Positions 23,768 through 32,241 of a stretch of 32,241 nucleotides of DNA are shown here, piece by piece. Position 1 is the stretch's first letter, and each line of letters begins with the position of its first letter. This stretch comes from Deltaproteobacteria bacterium. Its GTDB lineage: Bacteria; Desulfobacterota; Desulfobacteria; Desulfobacterales; Desulfobacteraceae. The notes under the pieces are model-generated. The model searched no databases and was not told the DNA's origin. It worked only from the letters and a program-made list of their open reading frames with translations. The stretch spans positions 1 through 32,241 of the forward strand of contig JAQIBP010000063.1 of the NCBI GenBank assembly GCA_027858995.1. The letters run 5' to 3'. Made by a program: the position numbers and the translations under genes.

Positions 23768-23957
23768 ATATTAACTCCTGTAAATCCACCCATTCCAATC
23801 ATCAATATTTTAATCATCATGTCCTCGTAAAATTTGTTATTTCTGTCAAGTTCAAGATTCAGAAATTCAAATGGCAATTAACATAAAATCCATATGGATT
23901 TAACCAATAATAATATTGCTTGATTTTGTAATTGTAAAGGAGAAAAAAATTCTTAAA

Positions 23958-25136
23958 TTATTCTATTTTCCCAATACCTGCAAAAATATCAAGTCCACCA
24001 TGAAAAACAGGTTTTAATTCAAGTTTTAGTCTAAGAAATGATTTGCTTTCCTTTGAAGGAAGAATAATACCCACCCGCCAGCCTCTGAAATCTGATTTTA
24101 ATTTTTTCCCGATTTCCTGATAAAACAGGATTGTATCCTTTTTTTGTTCAAGCCTTTTTCCATAGGGTGGGTTTAACATGACAACTCCCTTTTTCTCTTG
24201 AGAGATCGCAAAAGGATTAATGGTAAAAAAATCTTTTTTTGATGCCTCTATGATATTGCAGAAATCATGATTGGAAATATTTTGTTCCAGAGCAGTCAAT
24301 GATGCATCATTGATATCTGAAGCAAAAATCTGTTTATCTGCAAATCCAGAAAATTGTTTCTGCACCTCTTTTTTCATGTAAGCAAATGTTTTGGGGCTGA
24401 ATCCGGGCCAGCTTTCAAAGGCAAAGGATCTGAAAAATCCCGGTGGTAAATTGGTTTTTATCATGGCAGCTTCAAGGCTGAATGTCCCTGAACCGCACAT
24501 GGGATCAATCAAAATATCTTTATTGGAAAAACCTGCCCACCATAGCATGGCAAAGGCTATGTTTTCCCTTAACGGTGCCGTGGCCACCTTTTTTTTGATG
24601 CCTCTCTTAAACAGAAGATCTCCTGTGGTGTCTAAGGAAATGGTAAAAAAGTTATTTTCTGCTCTGATATAAATTGTCTGGTTTGATCTGTTTTTTGCCT
24701 TAAATGTGATATTTGCCTGTAATTGATGAAGAATAATTTTCTCACACCGCTGTGCAATGGCATCGGAATGGTATAATCTGGACTTTTTGCTTGTAACATT
24801 GAACTTCAGGGAACAATTTTGCGGCAGATAAAGAATCCAGTCAATGGATTCAATCTTTTTTTCAAATTTTTCAAATGAGTCTGCCTTAAAAGTGTCTATC
24901 CTCATTAAAATTCTTAAGGGGCTTTTCAAGTTAAGATTCAACTCCATGCAGGTATTCAGTCTGGCTTGGAATTCAATGCCGCCCTGGATAAGTTCCAGCT
25001 TTTTCCCATCAAATCCTGCTGTAAGCATTTCATTGAGACAGATTTTTTTTAAACCAGGTGTACAAGCAGCAAAGAAATAATGCTCCCTGCCGGCAATTCT
25101 TCTTTTTACTCTTTTTTCAAATGGAGATATCTTCAT
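23958..25136 (-). CDS. THUMP-domain 23S rRNA N2-guanine methyltransferase, RlmL-like
   Basis: The 392-residue protein has an N-terminal ferredoxin-like/THUMP RNA-binding region (about 20-170, beginning HYFFAACTPGLKKICLNE) and a Rossmann methyltransferase domain. SAM motif I is ILIDPMCGSGTFSLEAAM (208-225), FASDIND lies at 271-277, and the catalytic NPPY at 322-325 in VVMLNPPYGKRLE. It corresponds to the N-terminal half of E. coli RlmKL (m2G2445 of 23S rRNA) without the RlmK half, as in many non-enteric bacteria. No strong ribosome binding site is visible before the ATG. Confidence 0.88.
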   Translation of the reverse strand: MKISPFEKRVKRRIAGREHYFFAACTPGLKKICLNEMLTAGFDGKKLELIQGGIEFQARLNTCMELNLNLKSPLRILMRIDTFKADSFEKFEKKIESIDWILYLPQNCSLKFNVTSKKSRLYHSDAIAQRCEKIILHQLQANITFKAKNRSNQTIYIRAENNFFTISLDTTGDLLFKRGIKKKVATAPLRENIAFAMLWWAGFSNKDILIDPMCGSGTFSLEAAMIKTNLPPGFFRSFAFESWPGFSPKTFAYMKKEVQKQFSGFADKQIFASDINDASLTALEQNISNHDFCNIIEASKKDFFTINPFAISQEKKGVVMLNPPYGKRLEQKKDTILFYQEIGKKLKSDFRGWRVGIILPSKESKSFLRLKLELKPVFHGGLDIFAGIGKIE

Positions 25137-25258
25137 GATTTAATACTGTTTTTAATCCAGGAATTCGTGGATATGAACAGAAATATTCTGCCAGGTTACT
25201 TGTTTTTGAACATATTGTTTAATATCAATTTCATGTGTCATATTTGAATTAAAGCACT

Positions 25259-25273
25259 ATTCTTAAAAAGAAT
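25259..25273. promoter_or_regulatory. 15-bp palindrome upstream of the liv-type operon
   Basis: ATTCTT-aaa-AAGAAT is a perfect 6-bp inverted repeat with a 3-base centre. It lies in the 345-base divergent gap between the methyltransferase and livM, about 85 bases before the nearest TTGACA. It may be an operator, but AT richness makes chance plausible. Confidence 0.25.
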
Positions 25274-25358
25274 CAAATAAAAAACAAAAGAGGGGAACAA
25301 TCATAATATTATAAAGTGTGAACAATGTTTTTTTTTGTAATCCTCTATTTTTTTTAAC

Positions 25359-25388
25359 TTGACAAAAGCTACTCTTTGGAAATATGTA
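25359..25388 (+). promoter_or_regulatory. Promoter candidate of the liv-type operon
   Basis: TTGACA (25359-25364) and TATGTA (25383-25388) are 18 bases apart. A second candidate further down, TTGGAA with TATAGT 16 bases on, lies about 40 bases before the livM ATG. The remainder of the 345-base gap holds only AT-rich sequence and the palindrome. Confidence 0.45.
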
Positions 25389-25481
25389 ATAAATAATTAT
25401 TATTTAAAAAAATATTGGAATAATCTTTAATTTTGCTATAGTGCCAGGGTAGATGAAAATTTTAACAGGAATACGTTTCGC

Positions 25482-26531
25482 ATGGATATGAAAAGAGATT
25501 ATTTTGAGGATGTACAGCTTTTCACCTCTCCTGTTGTTGTCTTCTGGTTTGCATTTTTAATTGGGTCTCTCTATCTTCTTCCTTTTTTTGTAAGCAATTA
25601 TTATATTTATGTAGCAAATTATATTGCCATTAATATAATTGTTGCAACCGGCTTAAACCTTCTTGTGGGGTATACAGGTCAGATTTCCCTTGGACATGCA
25701 GGTTTTTTTGCCATTGGAGCTTATGGAACAACTGTTCTGATGGTCAAAGCTGGTTTGCCTTTTCTTCTTGCCCTGCCAGGTGCAGCTCTTATTGCAGCAT
25801 GTTTTGGATTTTTACTGGGTTTGCCTGCCCTGCGGCTTGAAGGCCCCTATCTTGCCATAGCCACTTTGGGTTTTGGATTGACTATTACACAGGTTATCGG
25901 CAGGATTGAACTTTTTGGAGGCAGGGATGGAATACATGTACCGGATATTAATATTGGTTCATGGATTATAGATACAGATAAAGAGTTCTATTTCTTATTG
26001 ATCACCTTGACAATCTTTCTTCTCTGGTTCATGCGCAATCTTATTAAGACAAGGATGGGCAGAGCATTTATTGCAATCAGGGATGCTGATATTGCAGCTG
26101 AAACAATGGGTGTAAATATTGTTTTTTATAAAACTCTGGCTTTTGCGATAAGTGCTTTTTATGCCGGCATTGCAGGTGGCATGTATGCCTTTGTCCTGAA
26201 ATTTATAGAGCCTGAAATTTTTACTCTTTTAATGTCAATTCTCTTTCTTGCCATGGTTGTTGTGGGTGGACTTGGTTCCATGATGGGTTCCATAGCAGGA
26301 GCAACTCTTCTTTGCTGGCTTGATCTGAAACTTAGGAATATTCTTGACATCCCTTATGTTGGAGAGTGGTTGAAAAATCTTTCTGAAAACTGGTTTTCCT
26401 TAACAGGGGTATCCAATATTCAATATATAATATTTGGTTCCATTATGGTGGGGATTATGCTTTTCGAGCCACTTGGCCTTTACGGTATTTGGATTCGGAC
26501 AAAAAAATACTGGCGGACATGGCCGTTCTAA
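25482..26531 (+). CDS. livM: Branched-chain amino acid-type ABC permease LivM
   Basis: A 349-residue permease with about ten membrane helices. The family block LNLLVGYTGQISLGHAGFFA (58-77) is followed by LGLPALRLEGPYLAIATLGF. The cytoplasmic coupling segment AFIAIRDADIAAETMGVN (193-210 region) and the end MVVVGGLGSMMGSIAGATLL are also typical. LivM and LivH form the heteromeric pore of HAAT-family importers. The ATG at 25482 is preceded by AGGA at 12 bases; a second ATG at 25488 is possible. It opens the operon, unlike most liv operons, where the binding protein gene is first. Confidence 0.92.
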   Translation: MDMKRDYFEDVQLFTSPVVVFWFAFLIGSLYLLPFFVSNYYIYVANYIAINIIVATGLNLLVGYTGQISLGHAGFFAIGAYGTTVLMVKAGLPFLLALPGAALIAACFGFLLGLPALRLEGPYLAIATLGFGLTITQVIGRIELFGGRDGIHVPDINIGSWIIDTDKEFYFLLITLTIFLLWFMRNLIKTRMGRAFIAIRDADIAAETMGVNIVFYKTLAFAISAFYAGIAGGMYAFVLKFIEPEIFTLLMSILFLAMVVVGGLGSMMGSIAGATLLCWLDLKLRNILDIPYVGEWLKNLSENWFSLTGVSNIQYIIFGSIMVGIMLFEPLGLYGIWIRTKKYWRTWPF

Positions 26532-26601
26532 AAACTATAAACTGGAGAATGGAGATAAAGTTGTATAAAATATTCATGGATACTAAATACAGAGGGTATA
26601 G

Positions 26602-27477
26602 ATGATTGATTTCATCCAGATGATTGTCAGCGGAGTTGCAACAGGAAGTACCTATGCATTGATGGGACTAGCCATGGTCATTATTTACAAAACCTCAGAG
26701 GTGCCCAATTTTGCCCAGGGAGAAATGGCACTCGTCACCTCCTATTTTGCCATGATGCTCTTAACCACCATGAACATGTCTGTCTATCTTGCATTTTTTC
26801 TATCATTTGTATTTGCAGCTATTCTCGGGGCTTTCTTAGAGTTTGCTGTGCTGCGAAGAGCTAAAGAACCTAATGTTCTGGGAATGATAGTTATAACCAT
26901 TGGTATTGAGATGATTATTCTCGGATTTGTCTCCTGGAAATTCGGGGCAGAACAGAAAACAATGCCATTTCCCATTGGACCTTATGATGGCTTTATTATA
27001 TATGATATTTATATCAGTAAACTTGATGTCCTTACACTGGTAAGTGCACTGTTCTTCATGATTGTACTTTTTCTATTTTTCAAATTTTCAAAACTCGGAC
27101 TTGCCATGAAAGCCACCCAGCAAAATTCTGTTGCAGCACAGATTGTGGGAATCAGAACCAACAGAATTATGATGATGACATGGGGAATTTCCTCCCTTGT
27201 CGGAGCCACAGCAGGTTTATTGATCTCTCCCACCATCATGCATCCTTTCATGATGTGGGATCCCATGCTTAAAGGTTTTGCAGCAGCAGTTATGGGAGGT
27301 ATGACATCCCTGCCGGGAGCTGTGATTGCAGCTTATATGCTCGGAATTATAGAGAATCTCTTTGGTGGCTATATTTCTATTGAATTTAAGACAGTGGTGG
27401 CATTTGTCATTATTGTGCTTGTTTTGTGTATCAAACCAAGCGGACTTTTTGCCAGACATTATATTAAAAAAGTGTGA
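26602..27477 (+). CDS. livH: Branched-chain amino acid-type ABC permease LivH
   Basis: The 291-residue second pore subunit begins with SGVATGSTYALMGLAMVIIY and NFAQGEMALVTSYFAMM. The coupling helix near SKLGLAMKATQQNSVAAQIV and the C-terminal FAAAVMGGMTSLPGAVIAAY and IKPSGLFA are family-typical. It follows livM after 70 bases and precedes the binding protein by 32. Confidence 0.93.
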   Translation: MIDFIQMIVSGVATGSTYALMGLAMVIIYKTSEVPNFAQGEMALVTSYFAMMLLTTMNMSVYLAFFLSFVFAAILGAFLEFAVLRRAKEPNVLGMIVITIGIEMIILGFVSWKFGAEQKTMPFPIGPYDGFIIYDIYISKLDVLTLVSALFFMIVLFLFFKFSKLGLAMKATQQNSVAAQIVGIRTNRIMMMTWGISSLVGATAGLLISPTIMHPFMMWDPMLKGFAAAVMGGMTSLPGAVIAAYMLGIIENLFGGYISIEFKTVVAFVIIVLVLCIKPSGLFARHYIKKV

Positions 27478-27509
27478 TTTGTTCATTAATTATTAAACAG
27501 GAGGACGTT

Positions 27510-28703
27510 ATGAAAAAAAGATTATTGTTTATTTTATTTGTCTCTTTAACATTTATGTTAAGCTTTACCCCGGGGCTTTTGGCAGAAGAGGGTGTAACAG
27601 ACACTGAAATTCATATTGGTGCCTGGGGACCCCAGACAGGGCCTGGGGCAGCATGGGGAGCTGTACCAAGGGGTACTCGTGATTATTTTAAATGGATTAA
27701 TGCTAATGGTGGTATCAATGGTCGCAAACTTGTTTTTCACATGTTTGATGATGGATACAATCCTGCTAAAACCAAGGCTGGAGTAAAAGAACTCCAGGAA
27801 GGTACTGGGATATTTGCCTGGGCTGGCGGAGTCGGAACGTCTCCCGGTCTTGCAGTAAAAGATTATCTTGCTAAAAAAAGTATTCCATGGGTAGGACCTG
27901 CAACAGGCTCTATGGAGTTTGTCAATCCCCCCCAGAAAACTCTTTTTGCTGTCTATCCTCTATATGAAGGTGAAGCAAAAGCATTGGTAAATTATGCCAT
28001 TGAAACAATGGGTAAAAAGCGCATAGCAATAGCCTATCAGAATGACGGGTATGGGAAAAATGGACTTCGCGGAGCTCTTGCTTCACTAAAATCTCATGGT
28101 ATGGAAGCTGTAGCTCAGGTACCTTTTGAAGCAAAAGATTCAGATCTTAAACCCCATATTATGAAACTGAAACAAGCCAAACCTGATATGGTGCTTGTGT
28201 GGTTAACACCGAGTCAGGCAGCAAAGGTTGTGGGTATTTCCAGGGCCATGAAATTTAACCCTCAGTTCATGAGCGTAAGCACCTGTTCTGATTTTATTTT
28301 TATGAACTATATCACAAAAGGTGCTTGGGAAGGTGTTATCACTGGAACATTTGGTGAAGTTCCAGATTCAAAACTTCCATTAATGGCTAAATATAAAGAA
28401 GAAATATTTGATAAATATGCAGCTAAAGAAGAGAGATGGGGTATTTTTTATTATGCAGGGATTTTATTTGTAGAGCCCATGATTGAAGGATTGAAAAATG
28501 CCGGTTCTGACCTTACAAGGGAAAAATTTATCACTGCAATGGAAAATATCAAAGGATTTAAAGGTATTGGTCCTGAAGTTAATTATACACCCTATAAAAA
28601 AGGTGATATATATTCAAGACAGGGAACATCCGAGACTTTTCTGGTTCAATGTCTTAAAGGCGGAAAAACAAAACGACTTACCGGGTTGATGGATACAAAG
28701 TAA
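27510..28703 (+). CDS. livK: Periplasmic substrate-binding protein, LivK type
   Basis: From the ATG at 27510, with AGGAGG 6 bases upstream, the product is 397 residues. It has a signal peptide, MKKRLLFILFVSLTF..., with likely cleavage after GLLA (about residue 25). The mature protein begins with VTDTEIHIGAWGPQTGPGAA, as in type I (Peripla_BP_6) HAAT receptors. It continues with WINANGGINGRKLVFHMFDD and WVGPATGSMEF. An upstream in-frame ATG at 27474 overlaps the livH end and lacks a binding site. Receptors of this subtype, common in Desulfobacterota and aromatic degraders, often bind carboxylates or aromatic acids and not only leucine, so the substrate is open. Confidence 0.92.
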   Translation: MKKRLLFILFVSLTFMLSFTPGLLAEEGVTDTEIHIGAWGPQTGPGAAWGAVPRGTRDYFKWINANGGINGRKLVFHMFDDGYNPAKTKAGVKELQEGTGIFAWAGGVGTSPGLAVKDYLAKKSIPWVGPATGSMEFVNPPQKTLFAVYPLYEGEAKALVNYAIETMGKKRIAIAYQNDGYGKNGLRGALASLKSHGMEAVAQVPFEAKDSDLKPHIMKLKQAKPDMVLVWLTPSQAAKVVGISRAMKFNPQFMSVSTCSDFIFMNYITKGAWEGVITGTFGEVPDSKLPLMAKYKEEIFDKYAAKEERWGIFYYAGILFVEPMIEGLKNAGSDLTREKFITAMENIKGFKGIGPEVNYTPYKKGDIYSRQGTSETFLVQCLKGGKTKRLTGLMDTK

Positions 28704-28705
28704 AA

Positions 28706-29485
28706 ATGGAATCCTCTTTTTTTCAGGTTGATAATCTCTCCATATCTTTTGGGGGAATAAAAGCCCTGCAGGATGTCAGTTTTACCATGGACAGGGGTGA
28801 GATATTTTCTGTCATCGGTCCCAATGGTGCAGGAAAGACCACCCTTTTTAACTGTATATCAGGGCTTTACAAACCCAATCATGGGGATATCAGGTTTCAG
28901 GGTAAAAAAGTTGATAACGAGAAACCTGATATTATTGCAAAAATGGGTATAGCAAGAACCTTTCAGAATATTGAACTCTTTTCCAATATGAATACAATGG
29001 AAAATATTATGCTGGGCCGCCATATCCATATGCAGACAGGGCTTTTCCATGGCATGACCATGTGGGGAAGATCCTCTTTTGCTGCAAAAGATGAAATACA
29101 GCACCGGAAAAAAGTTGAAGAGATCATTGATTTTTTGGAACTTCAAAATGTTCGGGATAAATTTGTGGGAGCTCTGCCCTATGGAACTCAAAAGCTTATT
29201 GAGCTTGGCAGAGCTCTTGCTCTTGAACCCACTTTGCTCCTGCTGGACGAACCGTGTGCCGGTATGAATTCAGAGGAAAAGCAGGATATGATTTTCTGGA
29301 TTAAGGATATTCAGGATGATCTTGGAATCACTATCCTGCTCATTGAACATGATATGAAAATGGTCATGGATATTTCATCAAGGGTTCTTGCCATAAATTT
29401 TGGCAAACCTGTTACACTTGGAATCCCTCAAGAGGTACAGCAGAATGAAGAAGTCCTGAAAGCATATATAGGCGAGGGAGATTAG
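28706..29485 (+). CDS. livG: ABC transporter ATP-binding protein LivG
   Basis: A 259-residue ATPase with Walker A GPNGAGKTT (38-46), TFQNIELF at the Q-loop, and Walker B LLLLDEPCAGMN (177-188). The signature is divergent, LPYGTQKLIELGRAL (157-171) where LSYGxQRxLEIARAL is usual. The switch region is IEHDM. It starts 2 bases after livK stops and is followed by livF after 3 bases, so the two ATPases are tightly coupled. Confidence 0.93.
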   Translation: MESSFFQVDNLSISFGGIKALQDVSFTMDRGEIFSVIGPNGAGKTTLFNCISGLYKPNHGDIRFQGKKVDNEKPDIIAKMGIARTFQNIELFSNMNTMENIMLGRHIHMQTGLFHGMTMWGRSSFAAKDEIQHRKKVEEIIDFLELQNVRDKFVGALPYGTQKLIELGRALALEPTLLLLDEPCAGMNSEEKQDMIFWIKDIQDDLGITILLIEHDMKMVMDISSRVLAINFGKPVTLGIPQEVQQNEEVLKAYIGEGD

Positions 29486-29488
29486 ACC

Positions 29489-30265
29489 ATGGCAAATCTT
29501 CTTGAAGTAAAAAACATAGAGACTTATTATGATCTGGTCTATGCCATAAGAGGAGCTTCTTTTTCTGTAGAAGAGGGAAATATTACTGCAATTCTCGGCA
29601 ATAATGGTGCTGGCAAATCAACTATTTTAAAAACAATCATGGGCCTGATAGAAGATCAGCCGGATAAGGGTATAATTGAATATGAAGGCAAACCCATTCA
29701 GCACAAAGATACTGATGTAATTGTTCGCCAAGGCATTGCCTATGTGCCTGAAGGTCGCGAGGTCTTTGAAGAGTTAACTGTTAATGAACATCTGTTAATG
29801 GGAGCTTATACAAGAAAAGATCCATCAGGTGTTAAACAGGATATAGAAAAGGTATATGAATATTTTCCCGCGTTAAAACAAAGAGCAAATCAGTGGGCAG
29901 GGACACTCTCCGGCGGTGAGCAGCAGATGCTTGCCATTGGAAGGGGATTGATGCTAAAACCAACTCTTTTAATCCTGGATGAACCCTCTTTAGGCCTTTC
30001 TCCTATTCTCGTAAAAGAGATATTTTCCATAATAAAAGAGATAAACGCTCAGGGAACTACTATTCTTCTTGTGGAGCAGAATGCCAATATGGCTCTTTCT
30101 GTCTCTTCCACAGGCCTGATCCTTGAAAACGGCCGGTTTGTAATGAAAGGCAAATCAAAAGATCTTCTCCAGGATAAGGATGTAAAAGAGTTTTATCTTG
30201 GCATAAAATCAGAAACTTCAGCCAAAGGTTTCCAGCGATGGAAAAGAAAGAAAGCATGGCGATGA
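29489..30265 (+). CDS. livF: ABC transporter ATP-binding protein LivF
   Basis: A 258-residue ATPase with Walker A GNNGAGKST (37-45), IAYVPEGREVFEELTV (83-98) typical of LivF, signature LSGGEQQMLAIGRGL (140-154), Walker B LLILDEPSLGL (160-170) and VEQN at the switch. The tail after about residue 240 is basic (FQRWKRKKAWR) and longer than usual, and its DNA also encodes the possible start of the next gene. Confidence 0.93.
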   Translation: MANLLEVKNIETYYDLVYAIRGASFSVEEGNITAILGNNGAGKSTILKTIMGLIEDQPDKGIIEYEGKPIQHKDTDVIVRQGIAYVPEGREVFEELTVNEHLLMGAYTRKDPSGVKQDIEKVYEYFPALKQRANQWAGTLSGGEQQMLAIGRGLMLKPTLLILDEPSLGLSPILVKEIFSIIKEINAQGTTILLVEQNANMALSVSSTGLILENGRFVMKGKSKDLLQDKDVKEFYLGIKSETSAKGFQRWKRKKAWR

Positions 30266-32073
30266 AAAACAGTAATACAAAATTTGAAACCATACCCGAA
30301 GTGTTTAACAAGGCTGTTGCTGAGAATGGTTCCAGAGTTTCCATGCGGACAAAAGATTTTGGGATATGGCATGATATCTCCTGGAATGAATATTATGACA
30401 AAGCAAAAAAAGTTGGAAGCGCTCTTGTATCCATGGGCTTTAAAAAAGGGGATGCCGCCTGTATCATAGGTGATAACGCAATTGAGTGGGTCATGGCTGA
30501 TATGGGAATTCAATGTATCGGCGGTGTATCTGTGGGTATCTATTCCACCAATGCCTGGCAGCAGGTGGAGTATGTGGTTGATCATTGTGATGCAAAATTT
30601 TTGTTTGTGGAAAATGAAGAACAGTTGGACAAATGGCTGATGTTCAAAGAGAAGACACCTTTGTTAAAAAAAGTTATTATCTGGGATACAAAAGGTCTTT
30701 CAGCATTTAAAGACCCCATGGTCATGACTTTTAACCAGCTTCTTGAAAAGGGAAACAGAGTTTGTGAAGAGCAGCCCGATCTTTTTGAAAATATGCAGGC
30801 AAGAGTTACTCCGGACGATCTTGCAGTAATTATTTATACTTCAGGAACCACAGGACCACCCAAAGGTGCCATGCTTACCCATAAGAATGTTACCTGGATG
30901 GCCGGGGCTGTTAATGACACTCTTGAAATTTATAAAACAGATAATGTTTTATCCTTTTTGCCATTATGCCATGTCTTTGAAAGACTTTTTACAGTTTTTA
31001 TCCATCTTAGATATGCATATATTGTCAATTTCGTTGAAAAACCTGATACTGTTATGCAGAATATGGTGGAAGTATCTCCAACTATTGGATATGCCGTTCC
31101 AAGGATATGGGAAAAATACTACTCCAATATCATGATCAAAATGAGTGATGCTACATGGTTTAAACGCTCTGTTTTTAATATTGCCCTTAAAATTGGTAAA
31201 AACCGGGCAGACTCTATAATGAATTTTAAAACTCCCGGGCCTGTTCAAAGCCTCCTGTACAAACTTGCATGGTTTACTGTTTTCAGAAAACTTAAAGAGA
31301 GACTTGGCTTTGAAAAAATTCGTGTGGCAATTTCCGGAGCTGCTCCCATCTCTAAAGATGTGTTACGATTTTTTCAATCCATTGGAATGAATCTGATTGA
31401 AGGATATGGACAGACAGAAGGAACCGGTGTTACTACGCTTTCACCGGTGGGAAAAACCAAATTTGGAACAGTGGGCCTTGCCCTTAAAGGGATAGATATT
31501 AAAATTACTGAAGACGGCGAAATTCTTGTCAGATCTCCGGCAGTTTTTAAAGGTTATTATAAAAATGATGAGTCAACTAAAGAGACCATAGTTGACGACT
31601 GGCTCTTAACAGGTGATGTGGGTGCAATTGATAAAGATGGATTCTTGAAAATTACAGATCGCAAAAAAGATATTATTGTAACTGCAGGCGGTAAAAATAT
31701 CACCCCGCAGTATATAGAAAACAAACTCAAGGCAAGCATTTACATCAATGATTCTGTTGTCATAGGAGACAGGCGAAAATTTATATCCTGCCTTATCATG
31801 ATTGATGAAGATAATGTGGTAAAATTTGCACAAGACAACAAGGTGCAGTTTTCAACCTATAAGGATTTAACCCATAATGAACAGATAATTGAGCTTATTG
31901 ACAAGGAAGTAAAGAAAGTAAATTCCACCCTTGCAAGGGTTGAAAATATCAGAAAATTTACCATTCTTCCCAAACGCCTTTACGAAGAAGATGGTGAAGT
32001 AACTCCCACCATGAAAATAAAACGCAAATTTGTCAACGAAGCCTTTAAAGACCTTATCGAAGCTATGTATTAA
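30238..32073 (+). CDS. AMP-forming long-chain acyl-CoA synthetase (FadD/ACSL type)
   Basis: The enzyme activates a carboxylic acid to its CoA thioester via acyl-AMP. Of 611 residues from the ATG at 30238, the P-loop is YTSGTTGPPKGAML (200-213), the ACSL-type LPLCHVFERL lies at 241-250, GYGQTEGTG at 389-397, WLLTGD at 455-460, and DRKKDIIVTAGGKNI at 474-488. The C-terminal lysine is in TPTMKIKRK. The insert between the P-loop and GYGQTEG fits the bubblegum/long-chain group. The start is uncertain: 30238 lies 28 bases inside livF with AAGG upstream, while ATG 30262 overlaps the livF stop as ATGA and would give 603 residues. Membership in the liv-type operon suggests it activates the imported acid. 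Confidence 0.9.
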   Translation: MEKKESMAMKNSNTKFETIPEVFNKAVAENGSRVSMRTKDFGIWHDISWNEYYDKAKKVGSALVSMGFKKGDAACIIGDNAIEWVMADMGIQCIGGVSVGIYSTNAWQQVEYVVDHCDAKFLFVENEEQLDKWLMFKEKTPLLKKVIIWDTKGLSAFKDPMVMTFNQLLEKGNRVCEEQPDLFENMQARVTPDDLAVIIYTSGTTGPPKGAMLTHKNVTWMAGAVNDTLEIYKTDNVLSFLPLCHVFERLFTVFIHLRYAYIVNFVEKPDTVMQNMVEVSPTIGYAVPRIWEKYYSNIMIKMSDATWFKRSVFNIALKIGKNRADSIMNFKTPGPVQSLLYKLAWFTVFRKLKERLGFEKIRVAISGAAPISKDVLRFFQSIGMNLIEGYGQTEGTGVTTLSPVGKTKFGTVGLALKGIDIKITEDGEILVRSPAVFKGYYKNDESTKETIVDDWLLTGDVGAIDKDGFLKITDRKKDIIVTAGGKNITPQYIENKLKASIYINDSVVIGDRRKFISCLIMIDEDNVVKFAQDNKVQFSTYKDLTHNEQIIELIDKEVKKVNSTLARVENIRKFTILPKRLYEEDGEVTPTMKIKRKFVNEAFKDLIEAMY

Positions 32074-32241
32074 TCTTGAAAAAATAGAGCTGTTTTCAAA
32101 TTAATAACGTAATTATTCAGCAAAAAAAAATGCATCCGATGTCATTTTTTACTTGACAAGGGTTTTTGGTAAAAGTTTGCTTTTTGAGTTTTCGTTTCAA
32201 ACCCAATTGTATTCGCATCATATAGCTCCATAACGTTTGTT
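32074..32241. other. Right-edge intergenic sequence
   Basis: It starts with a weak hairpin, TTGAAAA/TTTTCAA (32076-32082 and 32093-32099), lacking a following T run. A TTGACA at 32154-32159 could be the -35 of a gene beyond the window, but no convincing -10 is visible (TTTGCT at 17 bases). No gene is seen. Confidence 0.35.

Noticed and set aside
1-32241. CRISPR arrays, rRNA genes, toxin-antitoxin or restriction genes
   Set aside because: No regularly spaced direct repeats, no conserved rRNA segments, and no nuclease, methylase or toxin motifs apart from the Smr domain were found on either strand.

Overview
The window looks like a chromosomal segment of a low-GC, anaerobic sulfate-reducing Desulfobacterota, most like the Desulfobacteraceae (Desulfobacula/Desulfobacter type). 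This rests on gene content, not on a marker gene. The signs are an Rnf-type cluster headed by a small tetraheme c-type cytochrome, a fused ADP-forming acyl-CoA synthetase, a branched-chain-amino-acid-type ABC operon ending in an acyl-CoA ligase, and a FeoA/FeoB set with a Cys-rich FeoB partner and a DtxR-type regulator.

Layout. 1-3.3 kb is an AT-rich, eroded accessory patch: the 3' end of an ISAzo13-type transposase, an acyl-ACP thioesterase with an in-frame open tail after its stop, a DUF4911-like mini-ORF, a long gene-poor stretch, an unrecognised 350-residue protein and a NuoM-like remnant. An Smr-domain gene follows. From 4.0 to 10.1 kb on the minus strand runs rseC - tetraheme cytochrome - rnfC - rnfD - rnfG - rnfE - rnfA - mltG. 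No rnfB is present, and RnfC and RnfD lack motifs usually diagnostic for flavin/NADH work. A tRNA-Asn with its own terminator and a 171-bp IS21-like non-autonomous element separate this from a GC-richer tesA-ybbA-ybbP cluster (10.7-14.6 kb, minus).

The second half is ordinary chromosome. A divergent ilvY/ilvC pair of the E. coli type with a clear palindromic operator is followed by the ADP-forming acyl-CoA synthetase. Next come feoA-feoB plus the small Cys-rich protein, divergent from the DtxR-type repressor. A YbgC-type thioesterase and an RlmL-like rRNA methyltransferase follow on the minus strand. The last 6.6 kb is a plus-strand operon livM-livH-livK-livG-livF-acyl-CoA ligase.

How the parts relate (inference). 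The Rnf-type cluster would couple cytoplasmic redox carriers to periplasmic c-type cytochromes through the tetraheme subunit. Iron uptake feeds the Fe-S and heme load of such a metabolism. The ABC importer, the AMP-forming ligase and the ADP-forming synthetase suggest uptake and activation, or energy-conserving release, of organic acids. The strongest leads for something unusual are the altered Rnf cluster and the accessory patch at the left end. I found no CRISPR array, prophage or rRNA gene.
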